Shown here piece by piece: positions 1 to 8,229 of a stretch of 13,460 nucleotides of DNA. The first letter of the stretch is position 1; each line of letters starts with the position of its first letter. Position numbers and translations under genes: made by a program. Under the pieces are notes generated by a model. The model ran no database searches. It had not been told where the DNA came from and saw only the letters and a list, made by a program, of their open reading frames with translations. The DNA comes from Candidatus Aerophobota bacterium (lineage in GTDB: Bacteria > Aerophobota > Aerophobia > Aerophobales > B3-G15), in contig JAUWJM010000035.1 of the NCBI GenBank assembly GCA_030607715.1, forward strand, positions 1 through 13,460, read 5' to 3'.

Positions 1-1894
1 CTATCTCCTGGAGTAACCTATTTTTTTCCTTTATATTAGGAATATCAGATAAAGAAATGGTTAATCCAGATTTTGTGGCGTATTCAAACCCTAATCTTTT
101 AATTTTATCTAAAACATCAACAACCACTAGATCTCCAAAGTTTTTCCAAACTGTAGTTATAATCTCAGATAAAACCGATTTATCTATCACTCTGTTTTGA
201 AAAGGTATCTTTTCCGGAAGGACTTGATTAAAAATTATTCTGCCTGGTATAGTCTCTAACCACTGTCCATCCATGAGAACTCTTATCTTTTCATGTAAGC
301 CTATATTTTTCAAATCGTAAGCTAAAATTACTTCTTCAGAAGAAGAAAAATTTCTTTTTGGTTTCGCTTTCTCCTCTCTCGTTACAGTCAAGTAATAGCA
401 ACCCAGAGTAATATCCTGAGTGGGGGGAACGATTGGTTCTCCGTTAGCTGGAGAAAGAATGTTATTTTGGGAAAGCATTAAGAGCTTTGTCTCAATTTGA
501 GCCTCGTAAGAAAGAGGAACATGAACTGCCATTTGATCACCATCAAAATCAGCGTTAAATGCGGCACAGACCAGGGGATGAAGTTGAATTGCATCTCCCT
601 GTACCAATATCGGTTGAAAAGACTGAACCCCTAAACGATGTAGAGTAGGAGCTCTGTTAAGAAGAACAGGGTGATCTTCAATTACCTTTTCCAGTATCTC
701 CCAGACAAAAGAATCTCTCTTTTCTATTAAATCATTAGCTCTCTTTATAGTCTCAGCTTTTCCTTCCCTTAAAATCTCTGCTAAAACAAAAGGTCTAAAA
801 AGCTCCAGGGCCATTTTCTCAGGAATACCACATTGATAAAATTCCAGGTAGGGTCCGGGAATAATCACTGCTCTTCCTGAATAATCAACTCTTTTACCTA
901 AAAGATTCTGGCGAAATCTACCTTGCTTCCCTTTTATTGTTTCTCCTAAAGATTTAAGAGGTCTGCCGGCAGAACCCAGTATAGGTTGAGGAAGCCTTTC
1001 ATTTTCAAAAAGAGCATCTACTGCTTGCTGGAGCATTTTTTTCTCATTCTGAATAATTATTTTGGGAGCACCTATTTCTAAAAGATACTTAAGCCGACTA
1101 TTTCTATTGATTATCCGACGATACAGATCATTTAAATCTGAATTAGCAAAAATACCACTTTCCAGTTGAACCATAGGACGAAAGTTAGGAGGAATAACAG
1201 GAATAACTTTTAAAATCATCCATTCAGGTTTATTCCCTGAGCGAAGGAAGCTATCTATTACTTCCAACCGCTTTATCAATTTTACTTTTTCTCCTTTTTT
1301 AGTTCCTCTTTGAAGGAGTTTTTCTTTTAAGTTCTGCTTCAGATTTTCCAGTTTCATGTCTTGCAGGACTTTTAGTATAGCTTCTGCTCCAGTTCCCACC
1401 TGAAAAGAATCTTCTCCATAAGCCTCTCTATAATGCTGGTATTCCTCATCTTCTAATAGTTGCAGTGACTTTAGAGGAGTCTTTTCAGGATCGACCACTA
1501 AATAATTCACGAAATAAATCACTTTTTCTAAATCACTTTTTCTCATTCCTAATAAAAGAGGAAGGTATTTTTTGGTATACCAAATATGGGCAACAGGCGT
1601 AGCCAGTTCAATATGTCCCATTCTTTCCCGTCTAACCCTGGAAGAAGTAACTTCTACTCCACACCTCTCGCATATAACCCCTTTATATTTCATTTTTCGA
1701 TATTTACCACAGTAACACTCATAGTCCTTAGTGGGACCAAAAATTTGTTCACAGAAAAGACCATTTCTTTCAGGTCTAAAAGTTCTGTAGTTAATAGTAT
1801 CAGTTTTCTTTACCTCCCCATGAGACCATTCTCTTATCTCCTCCGGGGAAGCTATTCTTATTTTAACTTTATTAATATCATTAGTTTTCCACAA
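1..1894 (-). CDS. rpoC: RNA polymerase beta' subunit, N-terminal 631 codons (runs off the window)
   Basis: Largest catalytic subunit of bacterial RNA polymerase. The frame is open from a TTG at 1894 to the window edge, and the C-terminal half is outside. The protein begins MWKTNDINKVKIRIASPEEI. The N-terminal zinc ribbon is visible with Cys60, Cys62, Cys75 and Cys78. The lid/clamp segment and the active-site loop NADFDGD (447-453) follow, with the three Mg-binding aspartates 449, 451 and 453 all present. TTG is chosen because GGGAGG sits five to six bases upstream, the residues match the usual RpoC start, and no ATG lies in frame near it. It lies 15 nt after the rpoB stop, so the two are surely cotranscribed. 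Nothing in the visible part suggests a defect. Identification is certain; only the start codon is slightly open. Confidence 0.97.
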   Translation of the reverse strand, partial: MWKTNDINKVKIRIASPEEIREWSHGEVKKTDTINYRTFRPERNGLFCEQIFGPTKDYECYCGKYRKMKYKGVICERCGVEVTSSRVRRERMGHIELATPVAHIWYTKKYLPLLLGMRKSDLEKVIYFVNYLVVDPEKTPLKSLQLLEDEEYQHYREAYGEDSFQVGTGAEAILKVLQDMKLENLKQNLKEKLLQRGTKKGEKVKLIKRLEVIDSFLRSGNKPEWMILKVIPVIPPNFRPMVQLESGIFANSDLNDLYRRIINRNSRLKYLLEIGAPKIIIQNEKKMLQQAVDALFENERLPQPILGSAGRPLKSLGETIKGKQGRFRQNLLGKRVDYSGRAVIIPGPYLEFYQCGIPEKMALELFRPFVLAEILREGKAETIKRANDLIEKRDSFVWEILEKVIEDHPVLLNRAPTLHRLGVQSFQPILVQGDAIQLHPLVCAAFNADFDGDQMAVHVPLSYEAQIETKLLMLSQNNILSPANGEPIVPPTQDITLGCYYLTVTREEKAKPKRNFSSSEEVILAYDLKNIGLHEKIRVLMDGQWLETIPGRIIFNQVLPEKIPFQNRVIDKSVLSEIITTVWKNFGDLVVVDVLDKIKRLGFEYATKSGLTISLSDIPNIKEKNRLLQEI

Positions 1895-1909
1895 TTTGGC
1901 CTCCCAGGT

Positions 1910-4900
1910 TTATTCTTCTTCCATATCTTTAATGAAGACTTTCTTCCCATTTTTCCAGAACTCTAAAGATAACCCTAAGGCTTGAAGTTCTTTAACCAAA
2001 ACCTTAAGGGATTCCGGAGTTTCTGTTTCTAAGAGATTTTCTCCCTTTATTATCTGTTCATGGATTTTAGTCCTGGCCTGCAGATCATCTGATTTCCCGG
2101 TAAGCATTTCCTGAAGAGTATAAGCTGCTCCGTAACCTTCTAAAGCCCATACCTCCATTTCACCGAACCTTTGTCCTCCCTGTCTAGATCTACCTCCTAA
2201 AGGTTGCTGAGTAATTAAAGCGTAAGGTCCTGTTGAACGAGCATGCAGTTTTTCTTCAGCTATATGAATCAACTTCATTATATACATATAACCCACAGCT
2301 ACTGGATGATCAAAAGACTCCCCAGTTCTACCATCATAAAGAGTTACCTTCCCAGAACCTGGCAAAGATGCTTTTCTTAAAAGCTTTTTAATTTCTTCCT
2401 CCTTGGAACCTTCAAAAATTGGGCATATCATTTGTACACCTAACTGATTGGCTACCCACCCCAGATGAAGCTCAAAAATTTGACCAATATTCATTCGAGA
2501 AGGAACACCTAAGGGATTTAACACTATTTCTATTGGGGTACCATCGGAAAAATAGGGCATATCTTCTTCAGGAAGTATTTTAGCCACAACTCCTTTGTTC
2601 CCATGACGACCGGACAGTTTATCTCCTGCGCTAATCTTTCGCCTGAGTGCTACATAAACTTTTATTCTCTTCTTAACATCAGGAGGAAGAACATCTTCTT
2701 CTCGAGAAAACACTTTAACTTCAATTACCTTACCTCTCATGCCGTGAGGCACTCTTAAGGAGTTATCCTTAACTTTTTGAGCCTTTTCTCCAAAGATGCT
2801 CCGGAGTAATCTCTCCTCAGGAGTTAGTTTTACTTCTACCTGAGGAGTTACCTTGCCCACTAAAATATCTCCGGCCGAAACCTCAGCTCCTATTCTAATT
2901 ATTCCATTTTCATCTAAATCCTTTAAGGAAGTTTCATCCACATTAGGAATATCGGCCGTTATTTCCTCTGTTCCCGACCTTAATTCTTTAGCCTCTATCT
3001 GAAACTTTTCAATGTGAATGGAAGTAAGAATATTTTCCTTTACTAATTTCTCACTGACTAAAATTGCATCCTCAAAGTTGTATCCCTCCCAGGGCATAAA
3101 AGCTGTTAAAATATTCCTACCAAGGGAAAGCTTCCCTTTATGAATAGCTGGACCATCGGTAATAAAATCTCCTTCTTTCACCACCTCACCCTTTTCTACA
3201 ATAGGTCTTTGGTTTATGCAGGTTCTCTGATTAGACCTTCTGTATCTTATTAAAGGATAAACATCTATTCCTGGAGAGGTTTTTATCTTTATTCGGGTGG
3301 CATCTACATAAATAACTTCTCCTCCTCTTTTAGCCCTCTGAGAAGCTAAAGAGTCTTGAGCTATTTTACCCTCCATTCCTGTTTGAATTAAAGGTTGCTC
3401 TAAATTCTCTAAGGGAATAGCTTGCCTTTGCATATTTGATCCCATCAAGGCTCGATTGGCATCGTTGTGTTCTAAGAAAGGTATTAAAGAAGTAGCTACG
3501 CTAACTATTTGCTTGGGAGAGATGTCTGCATATTCTACTTCTTGAGGAGAAACAACCACTATTTCTCCCTGATATCGAACGATTATATGGGACTTGATGA
3601 AATTGCCTTGAGCACCTATTACATCACATCCTGCTATATGGTACATATCTTCTTCTCTGGCATCAAGATAATCTATCTCTTCTGTTACCTGGCCATTTTT
3701 AACTCTTCTATAAGGAGTTTCTAAAAATCCAAGCTCATTTACTCGAGCATAAGTAGCTAAAGAAACTATAAGTCCTATATTCTGACCTTCTGGAGTCTCA
3801 ATGGGACATACACGCCCATAATGAGAATAATGGATATCTCTAACTTCTTCTTTAGCCTGAACTCTGGATAAACCTCCTGGGCCCAGGGCTGATAATCTAC
3901 GTTTATGAGTCAACTCAGCCAAAGGATTAGTTTGATCAAGATATTGAGAAAGACGGCCAGTATAGAAAAAACTCTGTATTGCTCCCCTCAAAGCATAAGT
4001 GTTAATTAGGGAACGTGGAGTAATTGTTTCAGGGTCCTGAATGCTCATTCGTTGCTGAGCTATTCTGGACAGGCGAGATAATCCAATACGAATTTGTTCG
4101 ACTAAAAGGTCTCCTACTCTTCTCACCCTTCTATGGGAAAGATGATCTAAGCTTTTAAGTTCTCTTGCTTCTCGACCCAGTTTAAACAAAGACTTTATAA
4201 TTCCTACAACATCTTCTATTTGAAGAACCATACTATCCCAGCGAGTATTTAAACCTAATTCTTTATTAATCTGATATCTTCCTGTTTTGCTTAGATTGTA
4301 CACTCGAGGGTCAAAGAAAGTCTTCTCAAATACCTGTTTGACTGATTCAAACACTGGGGAACGACCAGGTCTCAATCGTTGATAAATTTTAAAAAGAGCT
4401 TCTCGAGAAGAGGTTACCCCATCCTGTTCAAAGGTCCGCTTTAAAATATCTCTATCTTGAGAATAGAGAAATTCTTTTAAAACTCGTTTAGAATTTGCCC
4501 CCAGAGCCCTTAAAAAAAGAGTAGCTAACATTCTCTTCCCTTGATTAATACGAAGTTGCAGAAGGTCATCTTTAATCTCAAGATCTAACCAACTTCCTCG
4601 TTCAGGAACAATTCTTCCTTTGTAAAGCATCTTTCCCTTACTGGATTCTGAAGTATTTTCTTCAAAGAATACCCCCGGCGCTCTTTGCAGTTGACTAACT
4701 ACTATTTTCTGGGTTCCATTAATGATAAAACTTCCCTCATCAGTCATCAAAGGTAAATCACCTAAATAAACTTCTTGTTCCAATATCTTCTCAGTTTCTT
4801 TTTTCAATCTCAGTTTTACATATATGGGAAGAGTGTAGGAGAACTCTTCTTGTTCACACTTTTCTAAATCATACGGTGGCTCACCAAAGCGATACTCTAC

Positions 4901-5101
4901 AAAGTCCAGAATTATTTTACCATTATAACTTTCTACAGGAAAAATATCCAGAAAAACAGACTGTAACCCTTCTCTTTTTCTTTCCTTAGGCAGAACATCC
5001 CTTTGAAGAAAAGAGCTGTAAGAGGTCTTTTGCAACTCCAACAAATTAGGAATCTTAACAATGGAAGGATATCTGCTAAAATCTAAAATTTTTGTTTTCA
5101 A
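1910..5101 (-). CDS. rpoB: RNA polymerase beta subunit
   Basis: Complete beta subunit of 1063 residues, much shorter than the E. coli protein (1342) because the large lineage-specific insertions are missing. Visible landmarks: rifampicin cluster around 383-406, with Asp389, His399 and Ser404 at the positions of E. coli D516, H526 and S531, so the common resistance changes are absent; GRVCPIETPEGQNIGL (429-444); WEGYNFEDAI (671-680); GDKLSGRHGNKGVV (826-839) in the active centre; and the C-terminal clamp segment from about 960 to 1010. The start must be TTG at 5101: an in-frame TAA lies six codons upstream with no ATG or GTG between, and GAGG precedes the TTG by seven bases. It follows rplL after a 171 nt spacer, the largest gap in the block from secE onward. 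Confidence 0.98.
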   Translation of the reverse strand: MKTKILDFSRYPSIVKIPNLLELQKTSYSSFLQRDVLPKERKREGLQSVFLDIFPVESYNGKIILDFVEYRFGEPPYDLEKCEQEEFSYTLPIYVKLRLKKETEKILEQEVYLGDLPLMTDEGSFIINGTQKIVVSQLQRAPGVFFEENTSESSKGKMLYKGRIVPERGSWLDLEIKDDLLQLRINQGKRMLATLFLRALGANSKRVLKEFLYSQDRDILKRTFEQDGVTSSREALFKIYQRLRPGRSPVFESVKQVFEKTFFDPRVYNLSKTGRYQINKELGLNTRWDSMVLQIEDVVGIIKSLFKLGREARELKSLDHLSHRRVRRVGDLLVEQIRIGLSRLSRIAQQRMSIQDPETITPRSLINTYALRGAIQSFFYTGRLSQYLDQTNPLAELTHKRRLSALGPGGLSRVQAKEEVRDIHYSHYGRVCPIETPEGQNIGLIVSLATYARVNELGFLETPYRRVKNGQVTEEIDYLDAREEDMYHIAGCDVIGAQGNFIKSHIIVRYQGEIVVVSPQEVEYADISPKQIVSVATSLIPFLEHNDANRALMGSNMQRQAIPLENLEQPLIQTGMEGKIAQDSLASQRAKRGGEVIYVDATRIKIKTSPGIDVYPLIRYRRSNQRTCINQRPIVEKGEVVKEGDFITDGPAIHKGKLSLGRNILTAFMPWEGYNFEDAILVSEKLVKENILTSIHIEKFQIEAKELRSGTEEITADIPNVDETSLKDLDENGIIRIGAEVSAGDILVGKVTPQVEVKLTPEERLLRSIFGEKAQKVKDNSLRVPHGMRGKVIEVKVFSREEDVLPPDVKKRIKVYVALRRKISAGDKLSGRHGNKGVVAKILPEEDMPYFSDGTPIEIVLNPLGVPSRMNIGQIFELHLGWVANQLGVQMICPIFEGSKEEEIKKLLRKASLPGSGKVTLYDGRTGESFDHPVAVGYMYIMKLIHIAEEKLHARSTGPYALITQQPLGGRSRQGGQRFGEMEVWALEGYGAAYTLQEMLTGKSDDLQARTKIHEQIIKGENLLETETPESLKVLVKELQALGLSLEFWKNGKKVFIKDMEEE

Positions 5102-5127
5102 TATTTTCCCTCTTATTTATAAGTATC

Positions 5128-5251
5128 CAGCCACAAAGACACCAAGATAAATGTGTGAATGGGTTGATAAGTAAAACGCATCTACGCATTAACAGATCAA
5201 CGAGATTATAAAGTCATATCACTTCTTTGTTCCTTGGTGACTTAGTGGCTG
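5128..5251. repeat. Inverted repeat in the rplL-rpoB spacer
   Basis: Two 19-base arms, cagccacaaagacaccaag (5128-5146) and cttggtgacttagtggctg (5233-5251), are complementary at 17 of 19 positions and enclose about 86 bases. Inside the loop a second, perfect six-base pair of arms (gttgat 5163-5168, atcaac 5196-5201) flanks a repeated acgcat. In the transcript this would fold into a long stem between the stalk-protein and polymerase genes. No U-run follows, so it does not look like a simple intrinsic terminator. In E. coli the same spacer carries an attenuator and an RNase III site; whether this stem has such a role is inference. It may equally be a copy of a dispersed intergenic repeat. Confidence 0.7.
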
Positions 5252-5272
5252 AACTGTTACTATTTTTCCATA

Positions 5273-5704
5273 TTATTTTAACTCTACCTTAGCTCCTACA
5301 GCCTCCAAAGTTTGCTTTATTTTATCAGCTTCTTCTTTTGTTATACCTTCCTTAACTGGTTTAGGAGCCTGCTCTACTAAATCTTTAGCCTCTTTTAAGC
5401 CTAAAGATGTAAGTTTTCTTACCTCTTTAATTACCTGAATCTTCTTGGGCCCTATTTCGCTAAGAACCGCATCAAATTCTGTTTTTTCTTCTTCCTTGGG
5501 TTTCTCCTGGGCAGGAACAGCAGCTATAGCCACCTGAGGAGATGCTGCCTGAACTCCAAATTTATCCTCCAGTTCTTTCACTAATTCCGATAGCTCTAAT
5601 ACATTCATCTGCTCAATAACTTTAACAATCTGATCCTTCTTCTCTATTTTTTGGCCTTCTTCTTTTTTCCCAGCATTAGCAACCTCTTCTACTTTGGCTG
5701 GCAT
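5273..5704 (-). CDS. rplL: Ribosomal protein L7/L12, internal start within the fused frame
   Basis: Stalk protein that recruits translation factor GTPases; normally four or six copies sit on each L10. Read from the internal ATG at 5704 it has 143 residues. It has a charged, Lys/Glu-rich extension of about 20 residues, then the dimerisation helices (about 24-50, with [14 protein letters not shown]), an Ala/Pro/Glu-rich hinge (about 52-76), and the factor-binding domain (about 77-143, with [13 protein letters not shown]). The usual length is 120-130, and the excess lies at the N terminus. There is no stop codon between L10 and this ATG, so the same residues are also the C-terminal part of a 317-residue fusion. 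A strong Shine-Dalgarno sequence before this ATG is the main evidence that free L12 is also made. Confidence 0.9.
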   Translation of the reverse strand: MPAKVEEVANAGKKEEGQKIEKKDQIVKVIEQMNVLELSELVKELEDKFGVQAASPQVAIAAVPAQEKPKEEEKTEFDAVLSEIGPKKIQVIKEVRKLTSLGLKEAKDLVEQAPKPVKEGITKEEADKIKQTLEAVGAKVELK

Positions 5705-6226
5705 AGATAAACCTCCTTTTTGTTCTAAAATAGCCTTTACAATCAAAATGAAGTTAATTAAAGGATAATTTAAAACTCTAATTAATCTTCTCAATGGGAA
5801 TTGCAACACAGCTACAAGTTGAGATAAAAGAGCAGATTCTGAAGGTAAATCTGCGAGATAAAGAACTTTATCTGCATCTAAAAGGTAGCTCTCTAAAAGA
5901 CCCCCTTTAATTTTTAAATTGGAATGCTCGGATATAAATTCCTTAACTATCTTAGCTGATTTTAGTGGTTTGGCTTGAATAAAAATTATACCAGTAGGTC
6001 CGGAAAAAAAATCACTCAGCATCTCTAATTTAGCTTCTTTTAAAGCTCGATTAGCTAAAGTATTTTTAACCACCCGGAAGAAAGATTGGTTTTCCCTTAG
6101 TTTATTCCGAAAATCGGTAAGTTCAACTACTTTTAATCCACGGTAATCTACAATAAAAAATGCTTTACTTTCTAAAAGGCTATCTTTCATTTCCATGGTT
6201 AACTGTTTTTTCTCATCCAGTTTCAT
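5273..6226 (-). CDS. rplJ: Ribosomal protein L10 fused in frame to L7/L12
   Basis: L10 anchors the L7/L12 stalk to 23S rRNA together with L11. The L10 part is residues 1-174: the rRNA-binding domain with [15 protein letters not shown] (22-36) and [12 protein letters not shown], then the C-terminal helix (about 128-170, rich in Leu and Arg) that normally docks L12 dimers. It has a normal L10 length and a normal L10 end, but instead of a stop the frame continues through GGLS into Met175, the first residue of L12. Both halves are in one frame and otherwise intact, so an indel would not explain it; only a lost stop codon would. The start is one base after the rplA stop, with only a weak Shine-Dalgarno sequence. 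The fusion may be real, a recent stop loss, or a single-base sequence error. Confidence 0.9.
   Translation of the reverse strand: MKLDEKKQLTMEMKDSLLESKAFFIVDYRGLKVVELTDFRNKLRENQSFFRVVKNTLANRALKEAKLEMLSDFFSGPTGIIFIQAKPLKSAKIVKEFISEHSNLKIKGGLLESYLLDADKVLYLADLPSESALLSQLVAVLQFPLRRLIRVLNYPLINFILIVKAILEQKGGLSMPAKVEEVANAGKKEEGQKIEKKDQIVKVIEQMNVLELSELVKELEDKFGVQAASPQVAIAAVPAQEKPKEEEKTEFDAVLSEIGPKKIQVIKEVRKLTSLGLKEAKDLVEQAPKPVKEGITKEEADKIKQTLEAVGAKVELK
5711..5719 (-). promoter_or_regulatory. Strong ribosome binding site for rplL, embedded in the L10 reading frame
   Basis: On the minus strand the sequence AAAGGAGGT lies with GGAGG seven bases before the ATG at 5704. This is close to the full complement of the 16S rRNA 3' end and is stronger than anything visible before rplJ itself. 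The same bases are read in frame as Lys-Gly-Gly at the end of L10. It therefore decides where free L12 starts and may also slow ribosomes that are reading through. Confidence 0.85.
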
Positions 6227-6227
6227 T

Positions 6228-6926
6228 TTACTTATTATCTCCCTGTTTCAGGTTAACCTTTATTCCCGGTCCCATGGTGGAGGAAAGAAAAATACTTTTT
6301 ATATATCTCCCCTTCACTGTGGAAGGCTTGTCTTTTTCCAGGGCCTTTAAAAAAACTTCAAGATTTTCCAGAAGAGCAGAATCTTTAAAAGAAACCTTCC
6401 CCAAAGGAGCATGGATTACCCCAGTGGCATCGTTTCTGTACTCTATTTTACCCTTTTTTAGCTCTTCCACCACTCGAGCAGGGTTATCAGTTACTGTGCC
6501 TACCTTGGGAGAGGGCATCAAACCCTTAGGGCCAAGAATTCGTCCCAATTTAGCTACTGACCTCATCATCTGAGGGGTAGAAACCACAGCATCGAAATTT
6601 AGCCATCCTCCTTGAATTTTTTCAATTAAATCCTCCCCGCCAATAAATTCTGCTCCTACTTGTTTAGCTGCCTCAGCTTTATCTCCGGCAGCAAAAACTA
6701 CCACTCTAACTGACCTTCCTAACCCTTGTGGAAAGATTACCGTTCCTCTTACCCTTTCCCCTTTTTGCTTAGGTTTTATATTTAAAGCTACAGCTACTTC
6801 TACAGTTTCCTCAAAGTTGCGATGAGGAAGCTCCTTAATAAGAGTTATAGCTTCAGCAGGAAAATACTCTCGGTTAGCTTTTATCTTCTTTTTAGCCAAA
6901 AGATACTTTTTACCTTTTTTGGGCAT
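6228..6926 (-). CDS. rplA: Ribosomal protein L1
   Basis: L1 binds 23S rRNA at the mobile L1 stalk, helps release deacylated tRNA from the E site, and in many bacteria represses its own operon by binding its mRNA. The 232-residue protein is of family length, starts [15 protein letters not shown], and carries the signature region [20 protein letters not shown] near residues 127-146. The ATG at 6926 is preceded by GAGGAG, which overlaps the end of rplK; the gap is six bases. It is followed after a single base by rplJ, so there is no room for the L10-binding leader found between these genes in many bacteria. Confidence 0.98.
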   Translation of the reverse strand: MPKKGKKYLLAKKKIKANREYFPAEAITLIKELPHRNFEETVEVAVALNIKPKQKGERVRGTVIFPQGLGRSVRVVVFAAGDKAEAAKQVGAEFIGGEDLIEKIQGGWLNFDAVVSTPQMMRSVAKLGRILGPKGLMPSPKVGTVTDNPARVVEELKKGKIEYRNDATGVIHAPLGKVSFKDSALLENLEVFLKALEKDKPSTVKGRYIKSIFLSSTMGPGIKVNLKQGDNK

Positions 6927-6932
6927 AGCTGA

Positions 6933-7361
6933 TTACTCCTCTATCACCAATCCCATATTTTTAGCTGTTCCTTCAATAATCTTCATAGCTTCTTCTACTC
7001 TATAGGCATTCAAATCCGGTAGTTTAATCTTAGCTATTTCTTCAATATCTTTCTTTTTTACCTTACCTACCTTTCTCTTGTTAGGTTCTCCCGAACCCTT
7101 CTCAATATTAGCTGCCTTTTTAAGCAAGGAAGAAGCAGGGGATGTCTTTAATACAAAAGTAAAAGAACGATCTTTATAAATAGTCATCAATACAGGAATT
7201 ATAATATCTCCTTTACCTTTGGTCTTTTCATTAAAGGATTTGCAAAAATCCATTATATTTACTCCATGTTGACCTAAAGCTGGACCAACAGGAGGAGCTG
7301 GATTTGCTTTCCCTGCAGGGATCTGAAGTTTAATTTGCGCTTTAATAGGCTTTTTGGCCAT
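6933..7361 (-). CDS. rplK: Ribosomal protein L11
   Basis: L11 forms the stalk base with L10 and 23S rRNA at the GTPase centre, the site of thiostrepton action and of RelA activation. It has 142 residues, exactly the usual size. The proline-rich N-terminal segment [20 protein letters not shown] (16-35) is intact, followed by the C-terminal rRNA-binding domain containing [20 protein letters not shown]. The ATG shares its A with the nusG stop (TAATG), and GGAG lies eight bases upstream, so translation is probably coupled to nusG. Confidence 0.98.
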   Translation of the reverse strand: MAKKPIKAQIKLQIPAGKANPAPPVGPALGQHGVNIMDFCKSFNEKTKGKGDIIIPVLMTIYKDRSFTFVLKTSPASSLLKKAANIEKGSGEPNKRKVGKVKKKDIEEIAKIKLPDLNAYRVEEAMKIIEGTAKNMGLVIEE

Positions 7362-7891
7362 TATAACTTCTCCACATTAATATATTCTAACTCTACGGGG
7401 GTCCCCCGCCCAAAAATTGAGACTAAAACCTTAAGCCTCTGTTGTTGCGAATTTACCTCGATAATCTCTCCCTGGAAATTAGCAAATGGTCCCTTAGTTA
7501 TACGAATGGTTTCTCCAATCTCAAAAACCACGCCCGGTTTAGGTTTTTTCTCTAAAAGACCCATTCGATATTCAACATTATCTATCTCTTTTTTATCCAG
7601 AGGAACAGGCTGACTTTTAGGACCAACAAAACCACTAACTCCAGGAGTATCACTAATTACATACTTTGTCTCATCAGTAAGTTTAGCTTCTACCAGTATA
7701 TACCCTGGGAAAAACTTTCTTTTATATATTCTTCTTTTTCCATTTCTAACTTCAGCTATTCTTTCCGTTGGGATTAAAATTCGAGATATTTTATCCTTTA
7801 CCCCGAATGACTCGATTCTTTGTTCAAGATTGGCTTTTACCCTATCCTCCTGCCCTGCATAAGTATGAAGAGCATACCATCTTTTAGTCAT
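7361..7891 (-). CDS. nusG: Transcription elongation and termination factor NusG
   Basis: NusG binds the RNA polymerase clamp, suppresses or promotes pausing, and links polymerase to Rho or to ribosomal protein S10. From the ATG at 7891 it has 176 residues: an NGN domain (about 3-110) starting [13 protein letters not shown] and containing [12 protein letters not shown] (58-69), a linker, and a C-terminal KOW domain (about 122-176, with [15 protein letters not shown]). No lineage insertion is present. An alternative ATG at 7906 overlaps the secE stop as ATGA and would add MIVRI; it has no well-spaced Shine-Dalgarno sequence, whereas the family start [10 protein letters not shown] fits 7891, which has GTGAG just upstream. 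The choice between the two is not certain. Confidence 0.95.
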   Translation of the reverse strand: MTKRWYALHTYAGQEDRVKANLEQRIESFGVKDKISRILIPTERIAEVRNGKRRIYKRKFFPGYILVEAKLTDETKYVISDTPGVSGFVGPKSQPVPLDKKEIDNVEYRMGLLEKKPKPGVVFEIGETIRITKGPFANFQGEIIEVNSQQQRLKVLVSIFGRGTPVELEYINVEKL

Positions 7892-7902
7892 TATTCTCAC
7901 TA

Positions 7903-8088
7903 TCATCCTACAAAAATTCTCCAAAACTGGAGAAATAGGACATCAATCCCCCCTATAACAATAGAGAAAAAAATTATGGCTACTAAAGTAATAATAGTTG
8001 ATCTTATAACTTCACCTCGTGTAGGCCAGCTAACTTTTTTTAACTCAGCTCTAACCGAGTAAAGAAAACCCTTTATTTTATTAGCCAT
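7903..8088 (-). CDS. secE: Preprotein translocase subunit SecE
   Basis: Small membrane subunit that clamps the SecY channel. From the ATG at 8088 it has 61 residues with one membrane span (about 29-56), the short form usual outside the enteric bacteria. The conserved amphipathic segment ELKKVSWPTRGEV (15-27) is intact. GAGGA lies seven bases before this ATG; a longer frame from 8109 would add seven residues without such a site and is not preferred. It sits 64 bases after the 3' end of tRNA-Trp and directly before nusG, the standard order. Confidence 0.96.
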   Translation of the reverse strand: MANKIKGFLYSVRAELKKVSWPTRGEVIRSTIITLVAIIFFSIVIGGIDVLFLQFWRIFVG

Positions 8089-8152
8089 GTAAAAGTCCTC
8101 GTTTAGCAATGCGTTAATAAGCTACAAAAACTATTCACCAATTACTATTTAT

Positions 8153-8229
8153 TGGCAGGCCCGGCAGGACTCGAACCCGCAACCGCCGGATTTGGAGTCC
8201 GGTGCTCTAGCCAGTTGAGCTACGGACCT
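8153..8229 (-). tRNA. tRNA-Trp (anticodon CCA)
   Basis: The 77-base cloverleaf reads on the minus strand. Acceptor stem AGGTCCG pairs with CGGGCCT (one T-G pair). The D arm has GCTC/GAGC, the anticodon stem CCGGA/TCCGG carries loop CTCCAAA with anticodon CCA, and the T arm has TTCGAGT. The 3' GCCA is encoded. A tRNA-Trp between rpmG and secE is a common bacterial arrangement. Its first two bases are also the last two bases of the rpmG stop codon. Confidence 0.97.

Noticed and set aside
3509..3724. Plus-strand open frames inside rpoB and other minus-strand genes (for example 1586-1966, 3509-3724, 6160-6573, 7335-7613, 8711-8971, 11220-11417, 11820-12077)
   Set aside because: They lie opposite highly conserved coding sequence, have no recognisable domains and no convincing ribosome sites; they are shadows.
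7820..8062. Plus-strand frame across secE and the nusG start
   Set aside because: It is antisense to two certain genes and has no recognisable protein features.
8089..8152. A promoter for secE between tRNA-Trp and secE (TTGGTG ... TATTAA)
   Set aside because: Both hexamers match consensus poorly, and the region is AT-rich enough for such matches by chance.
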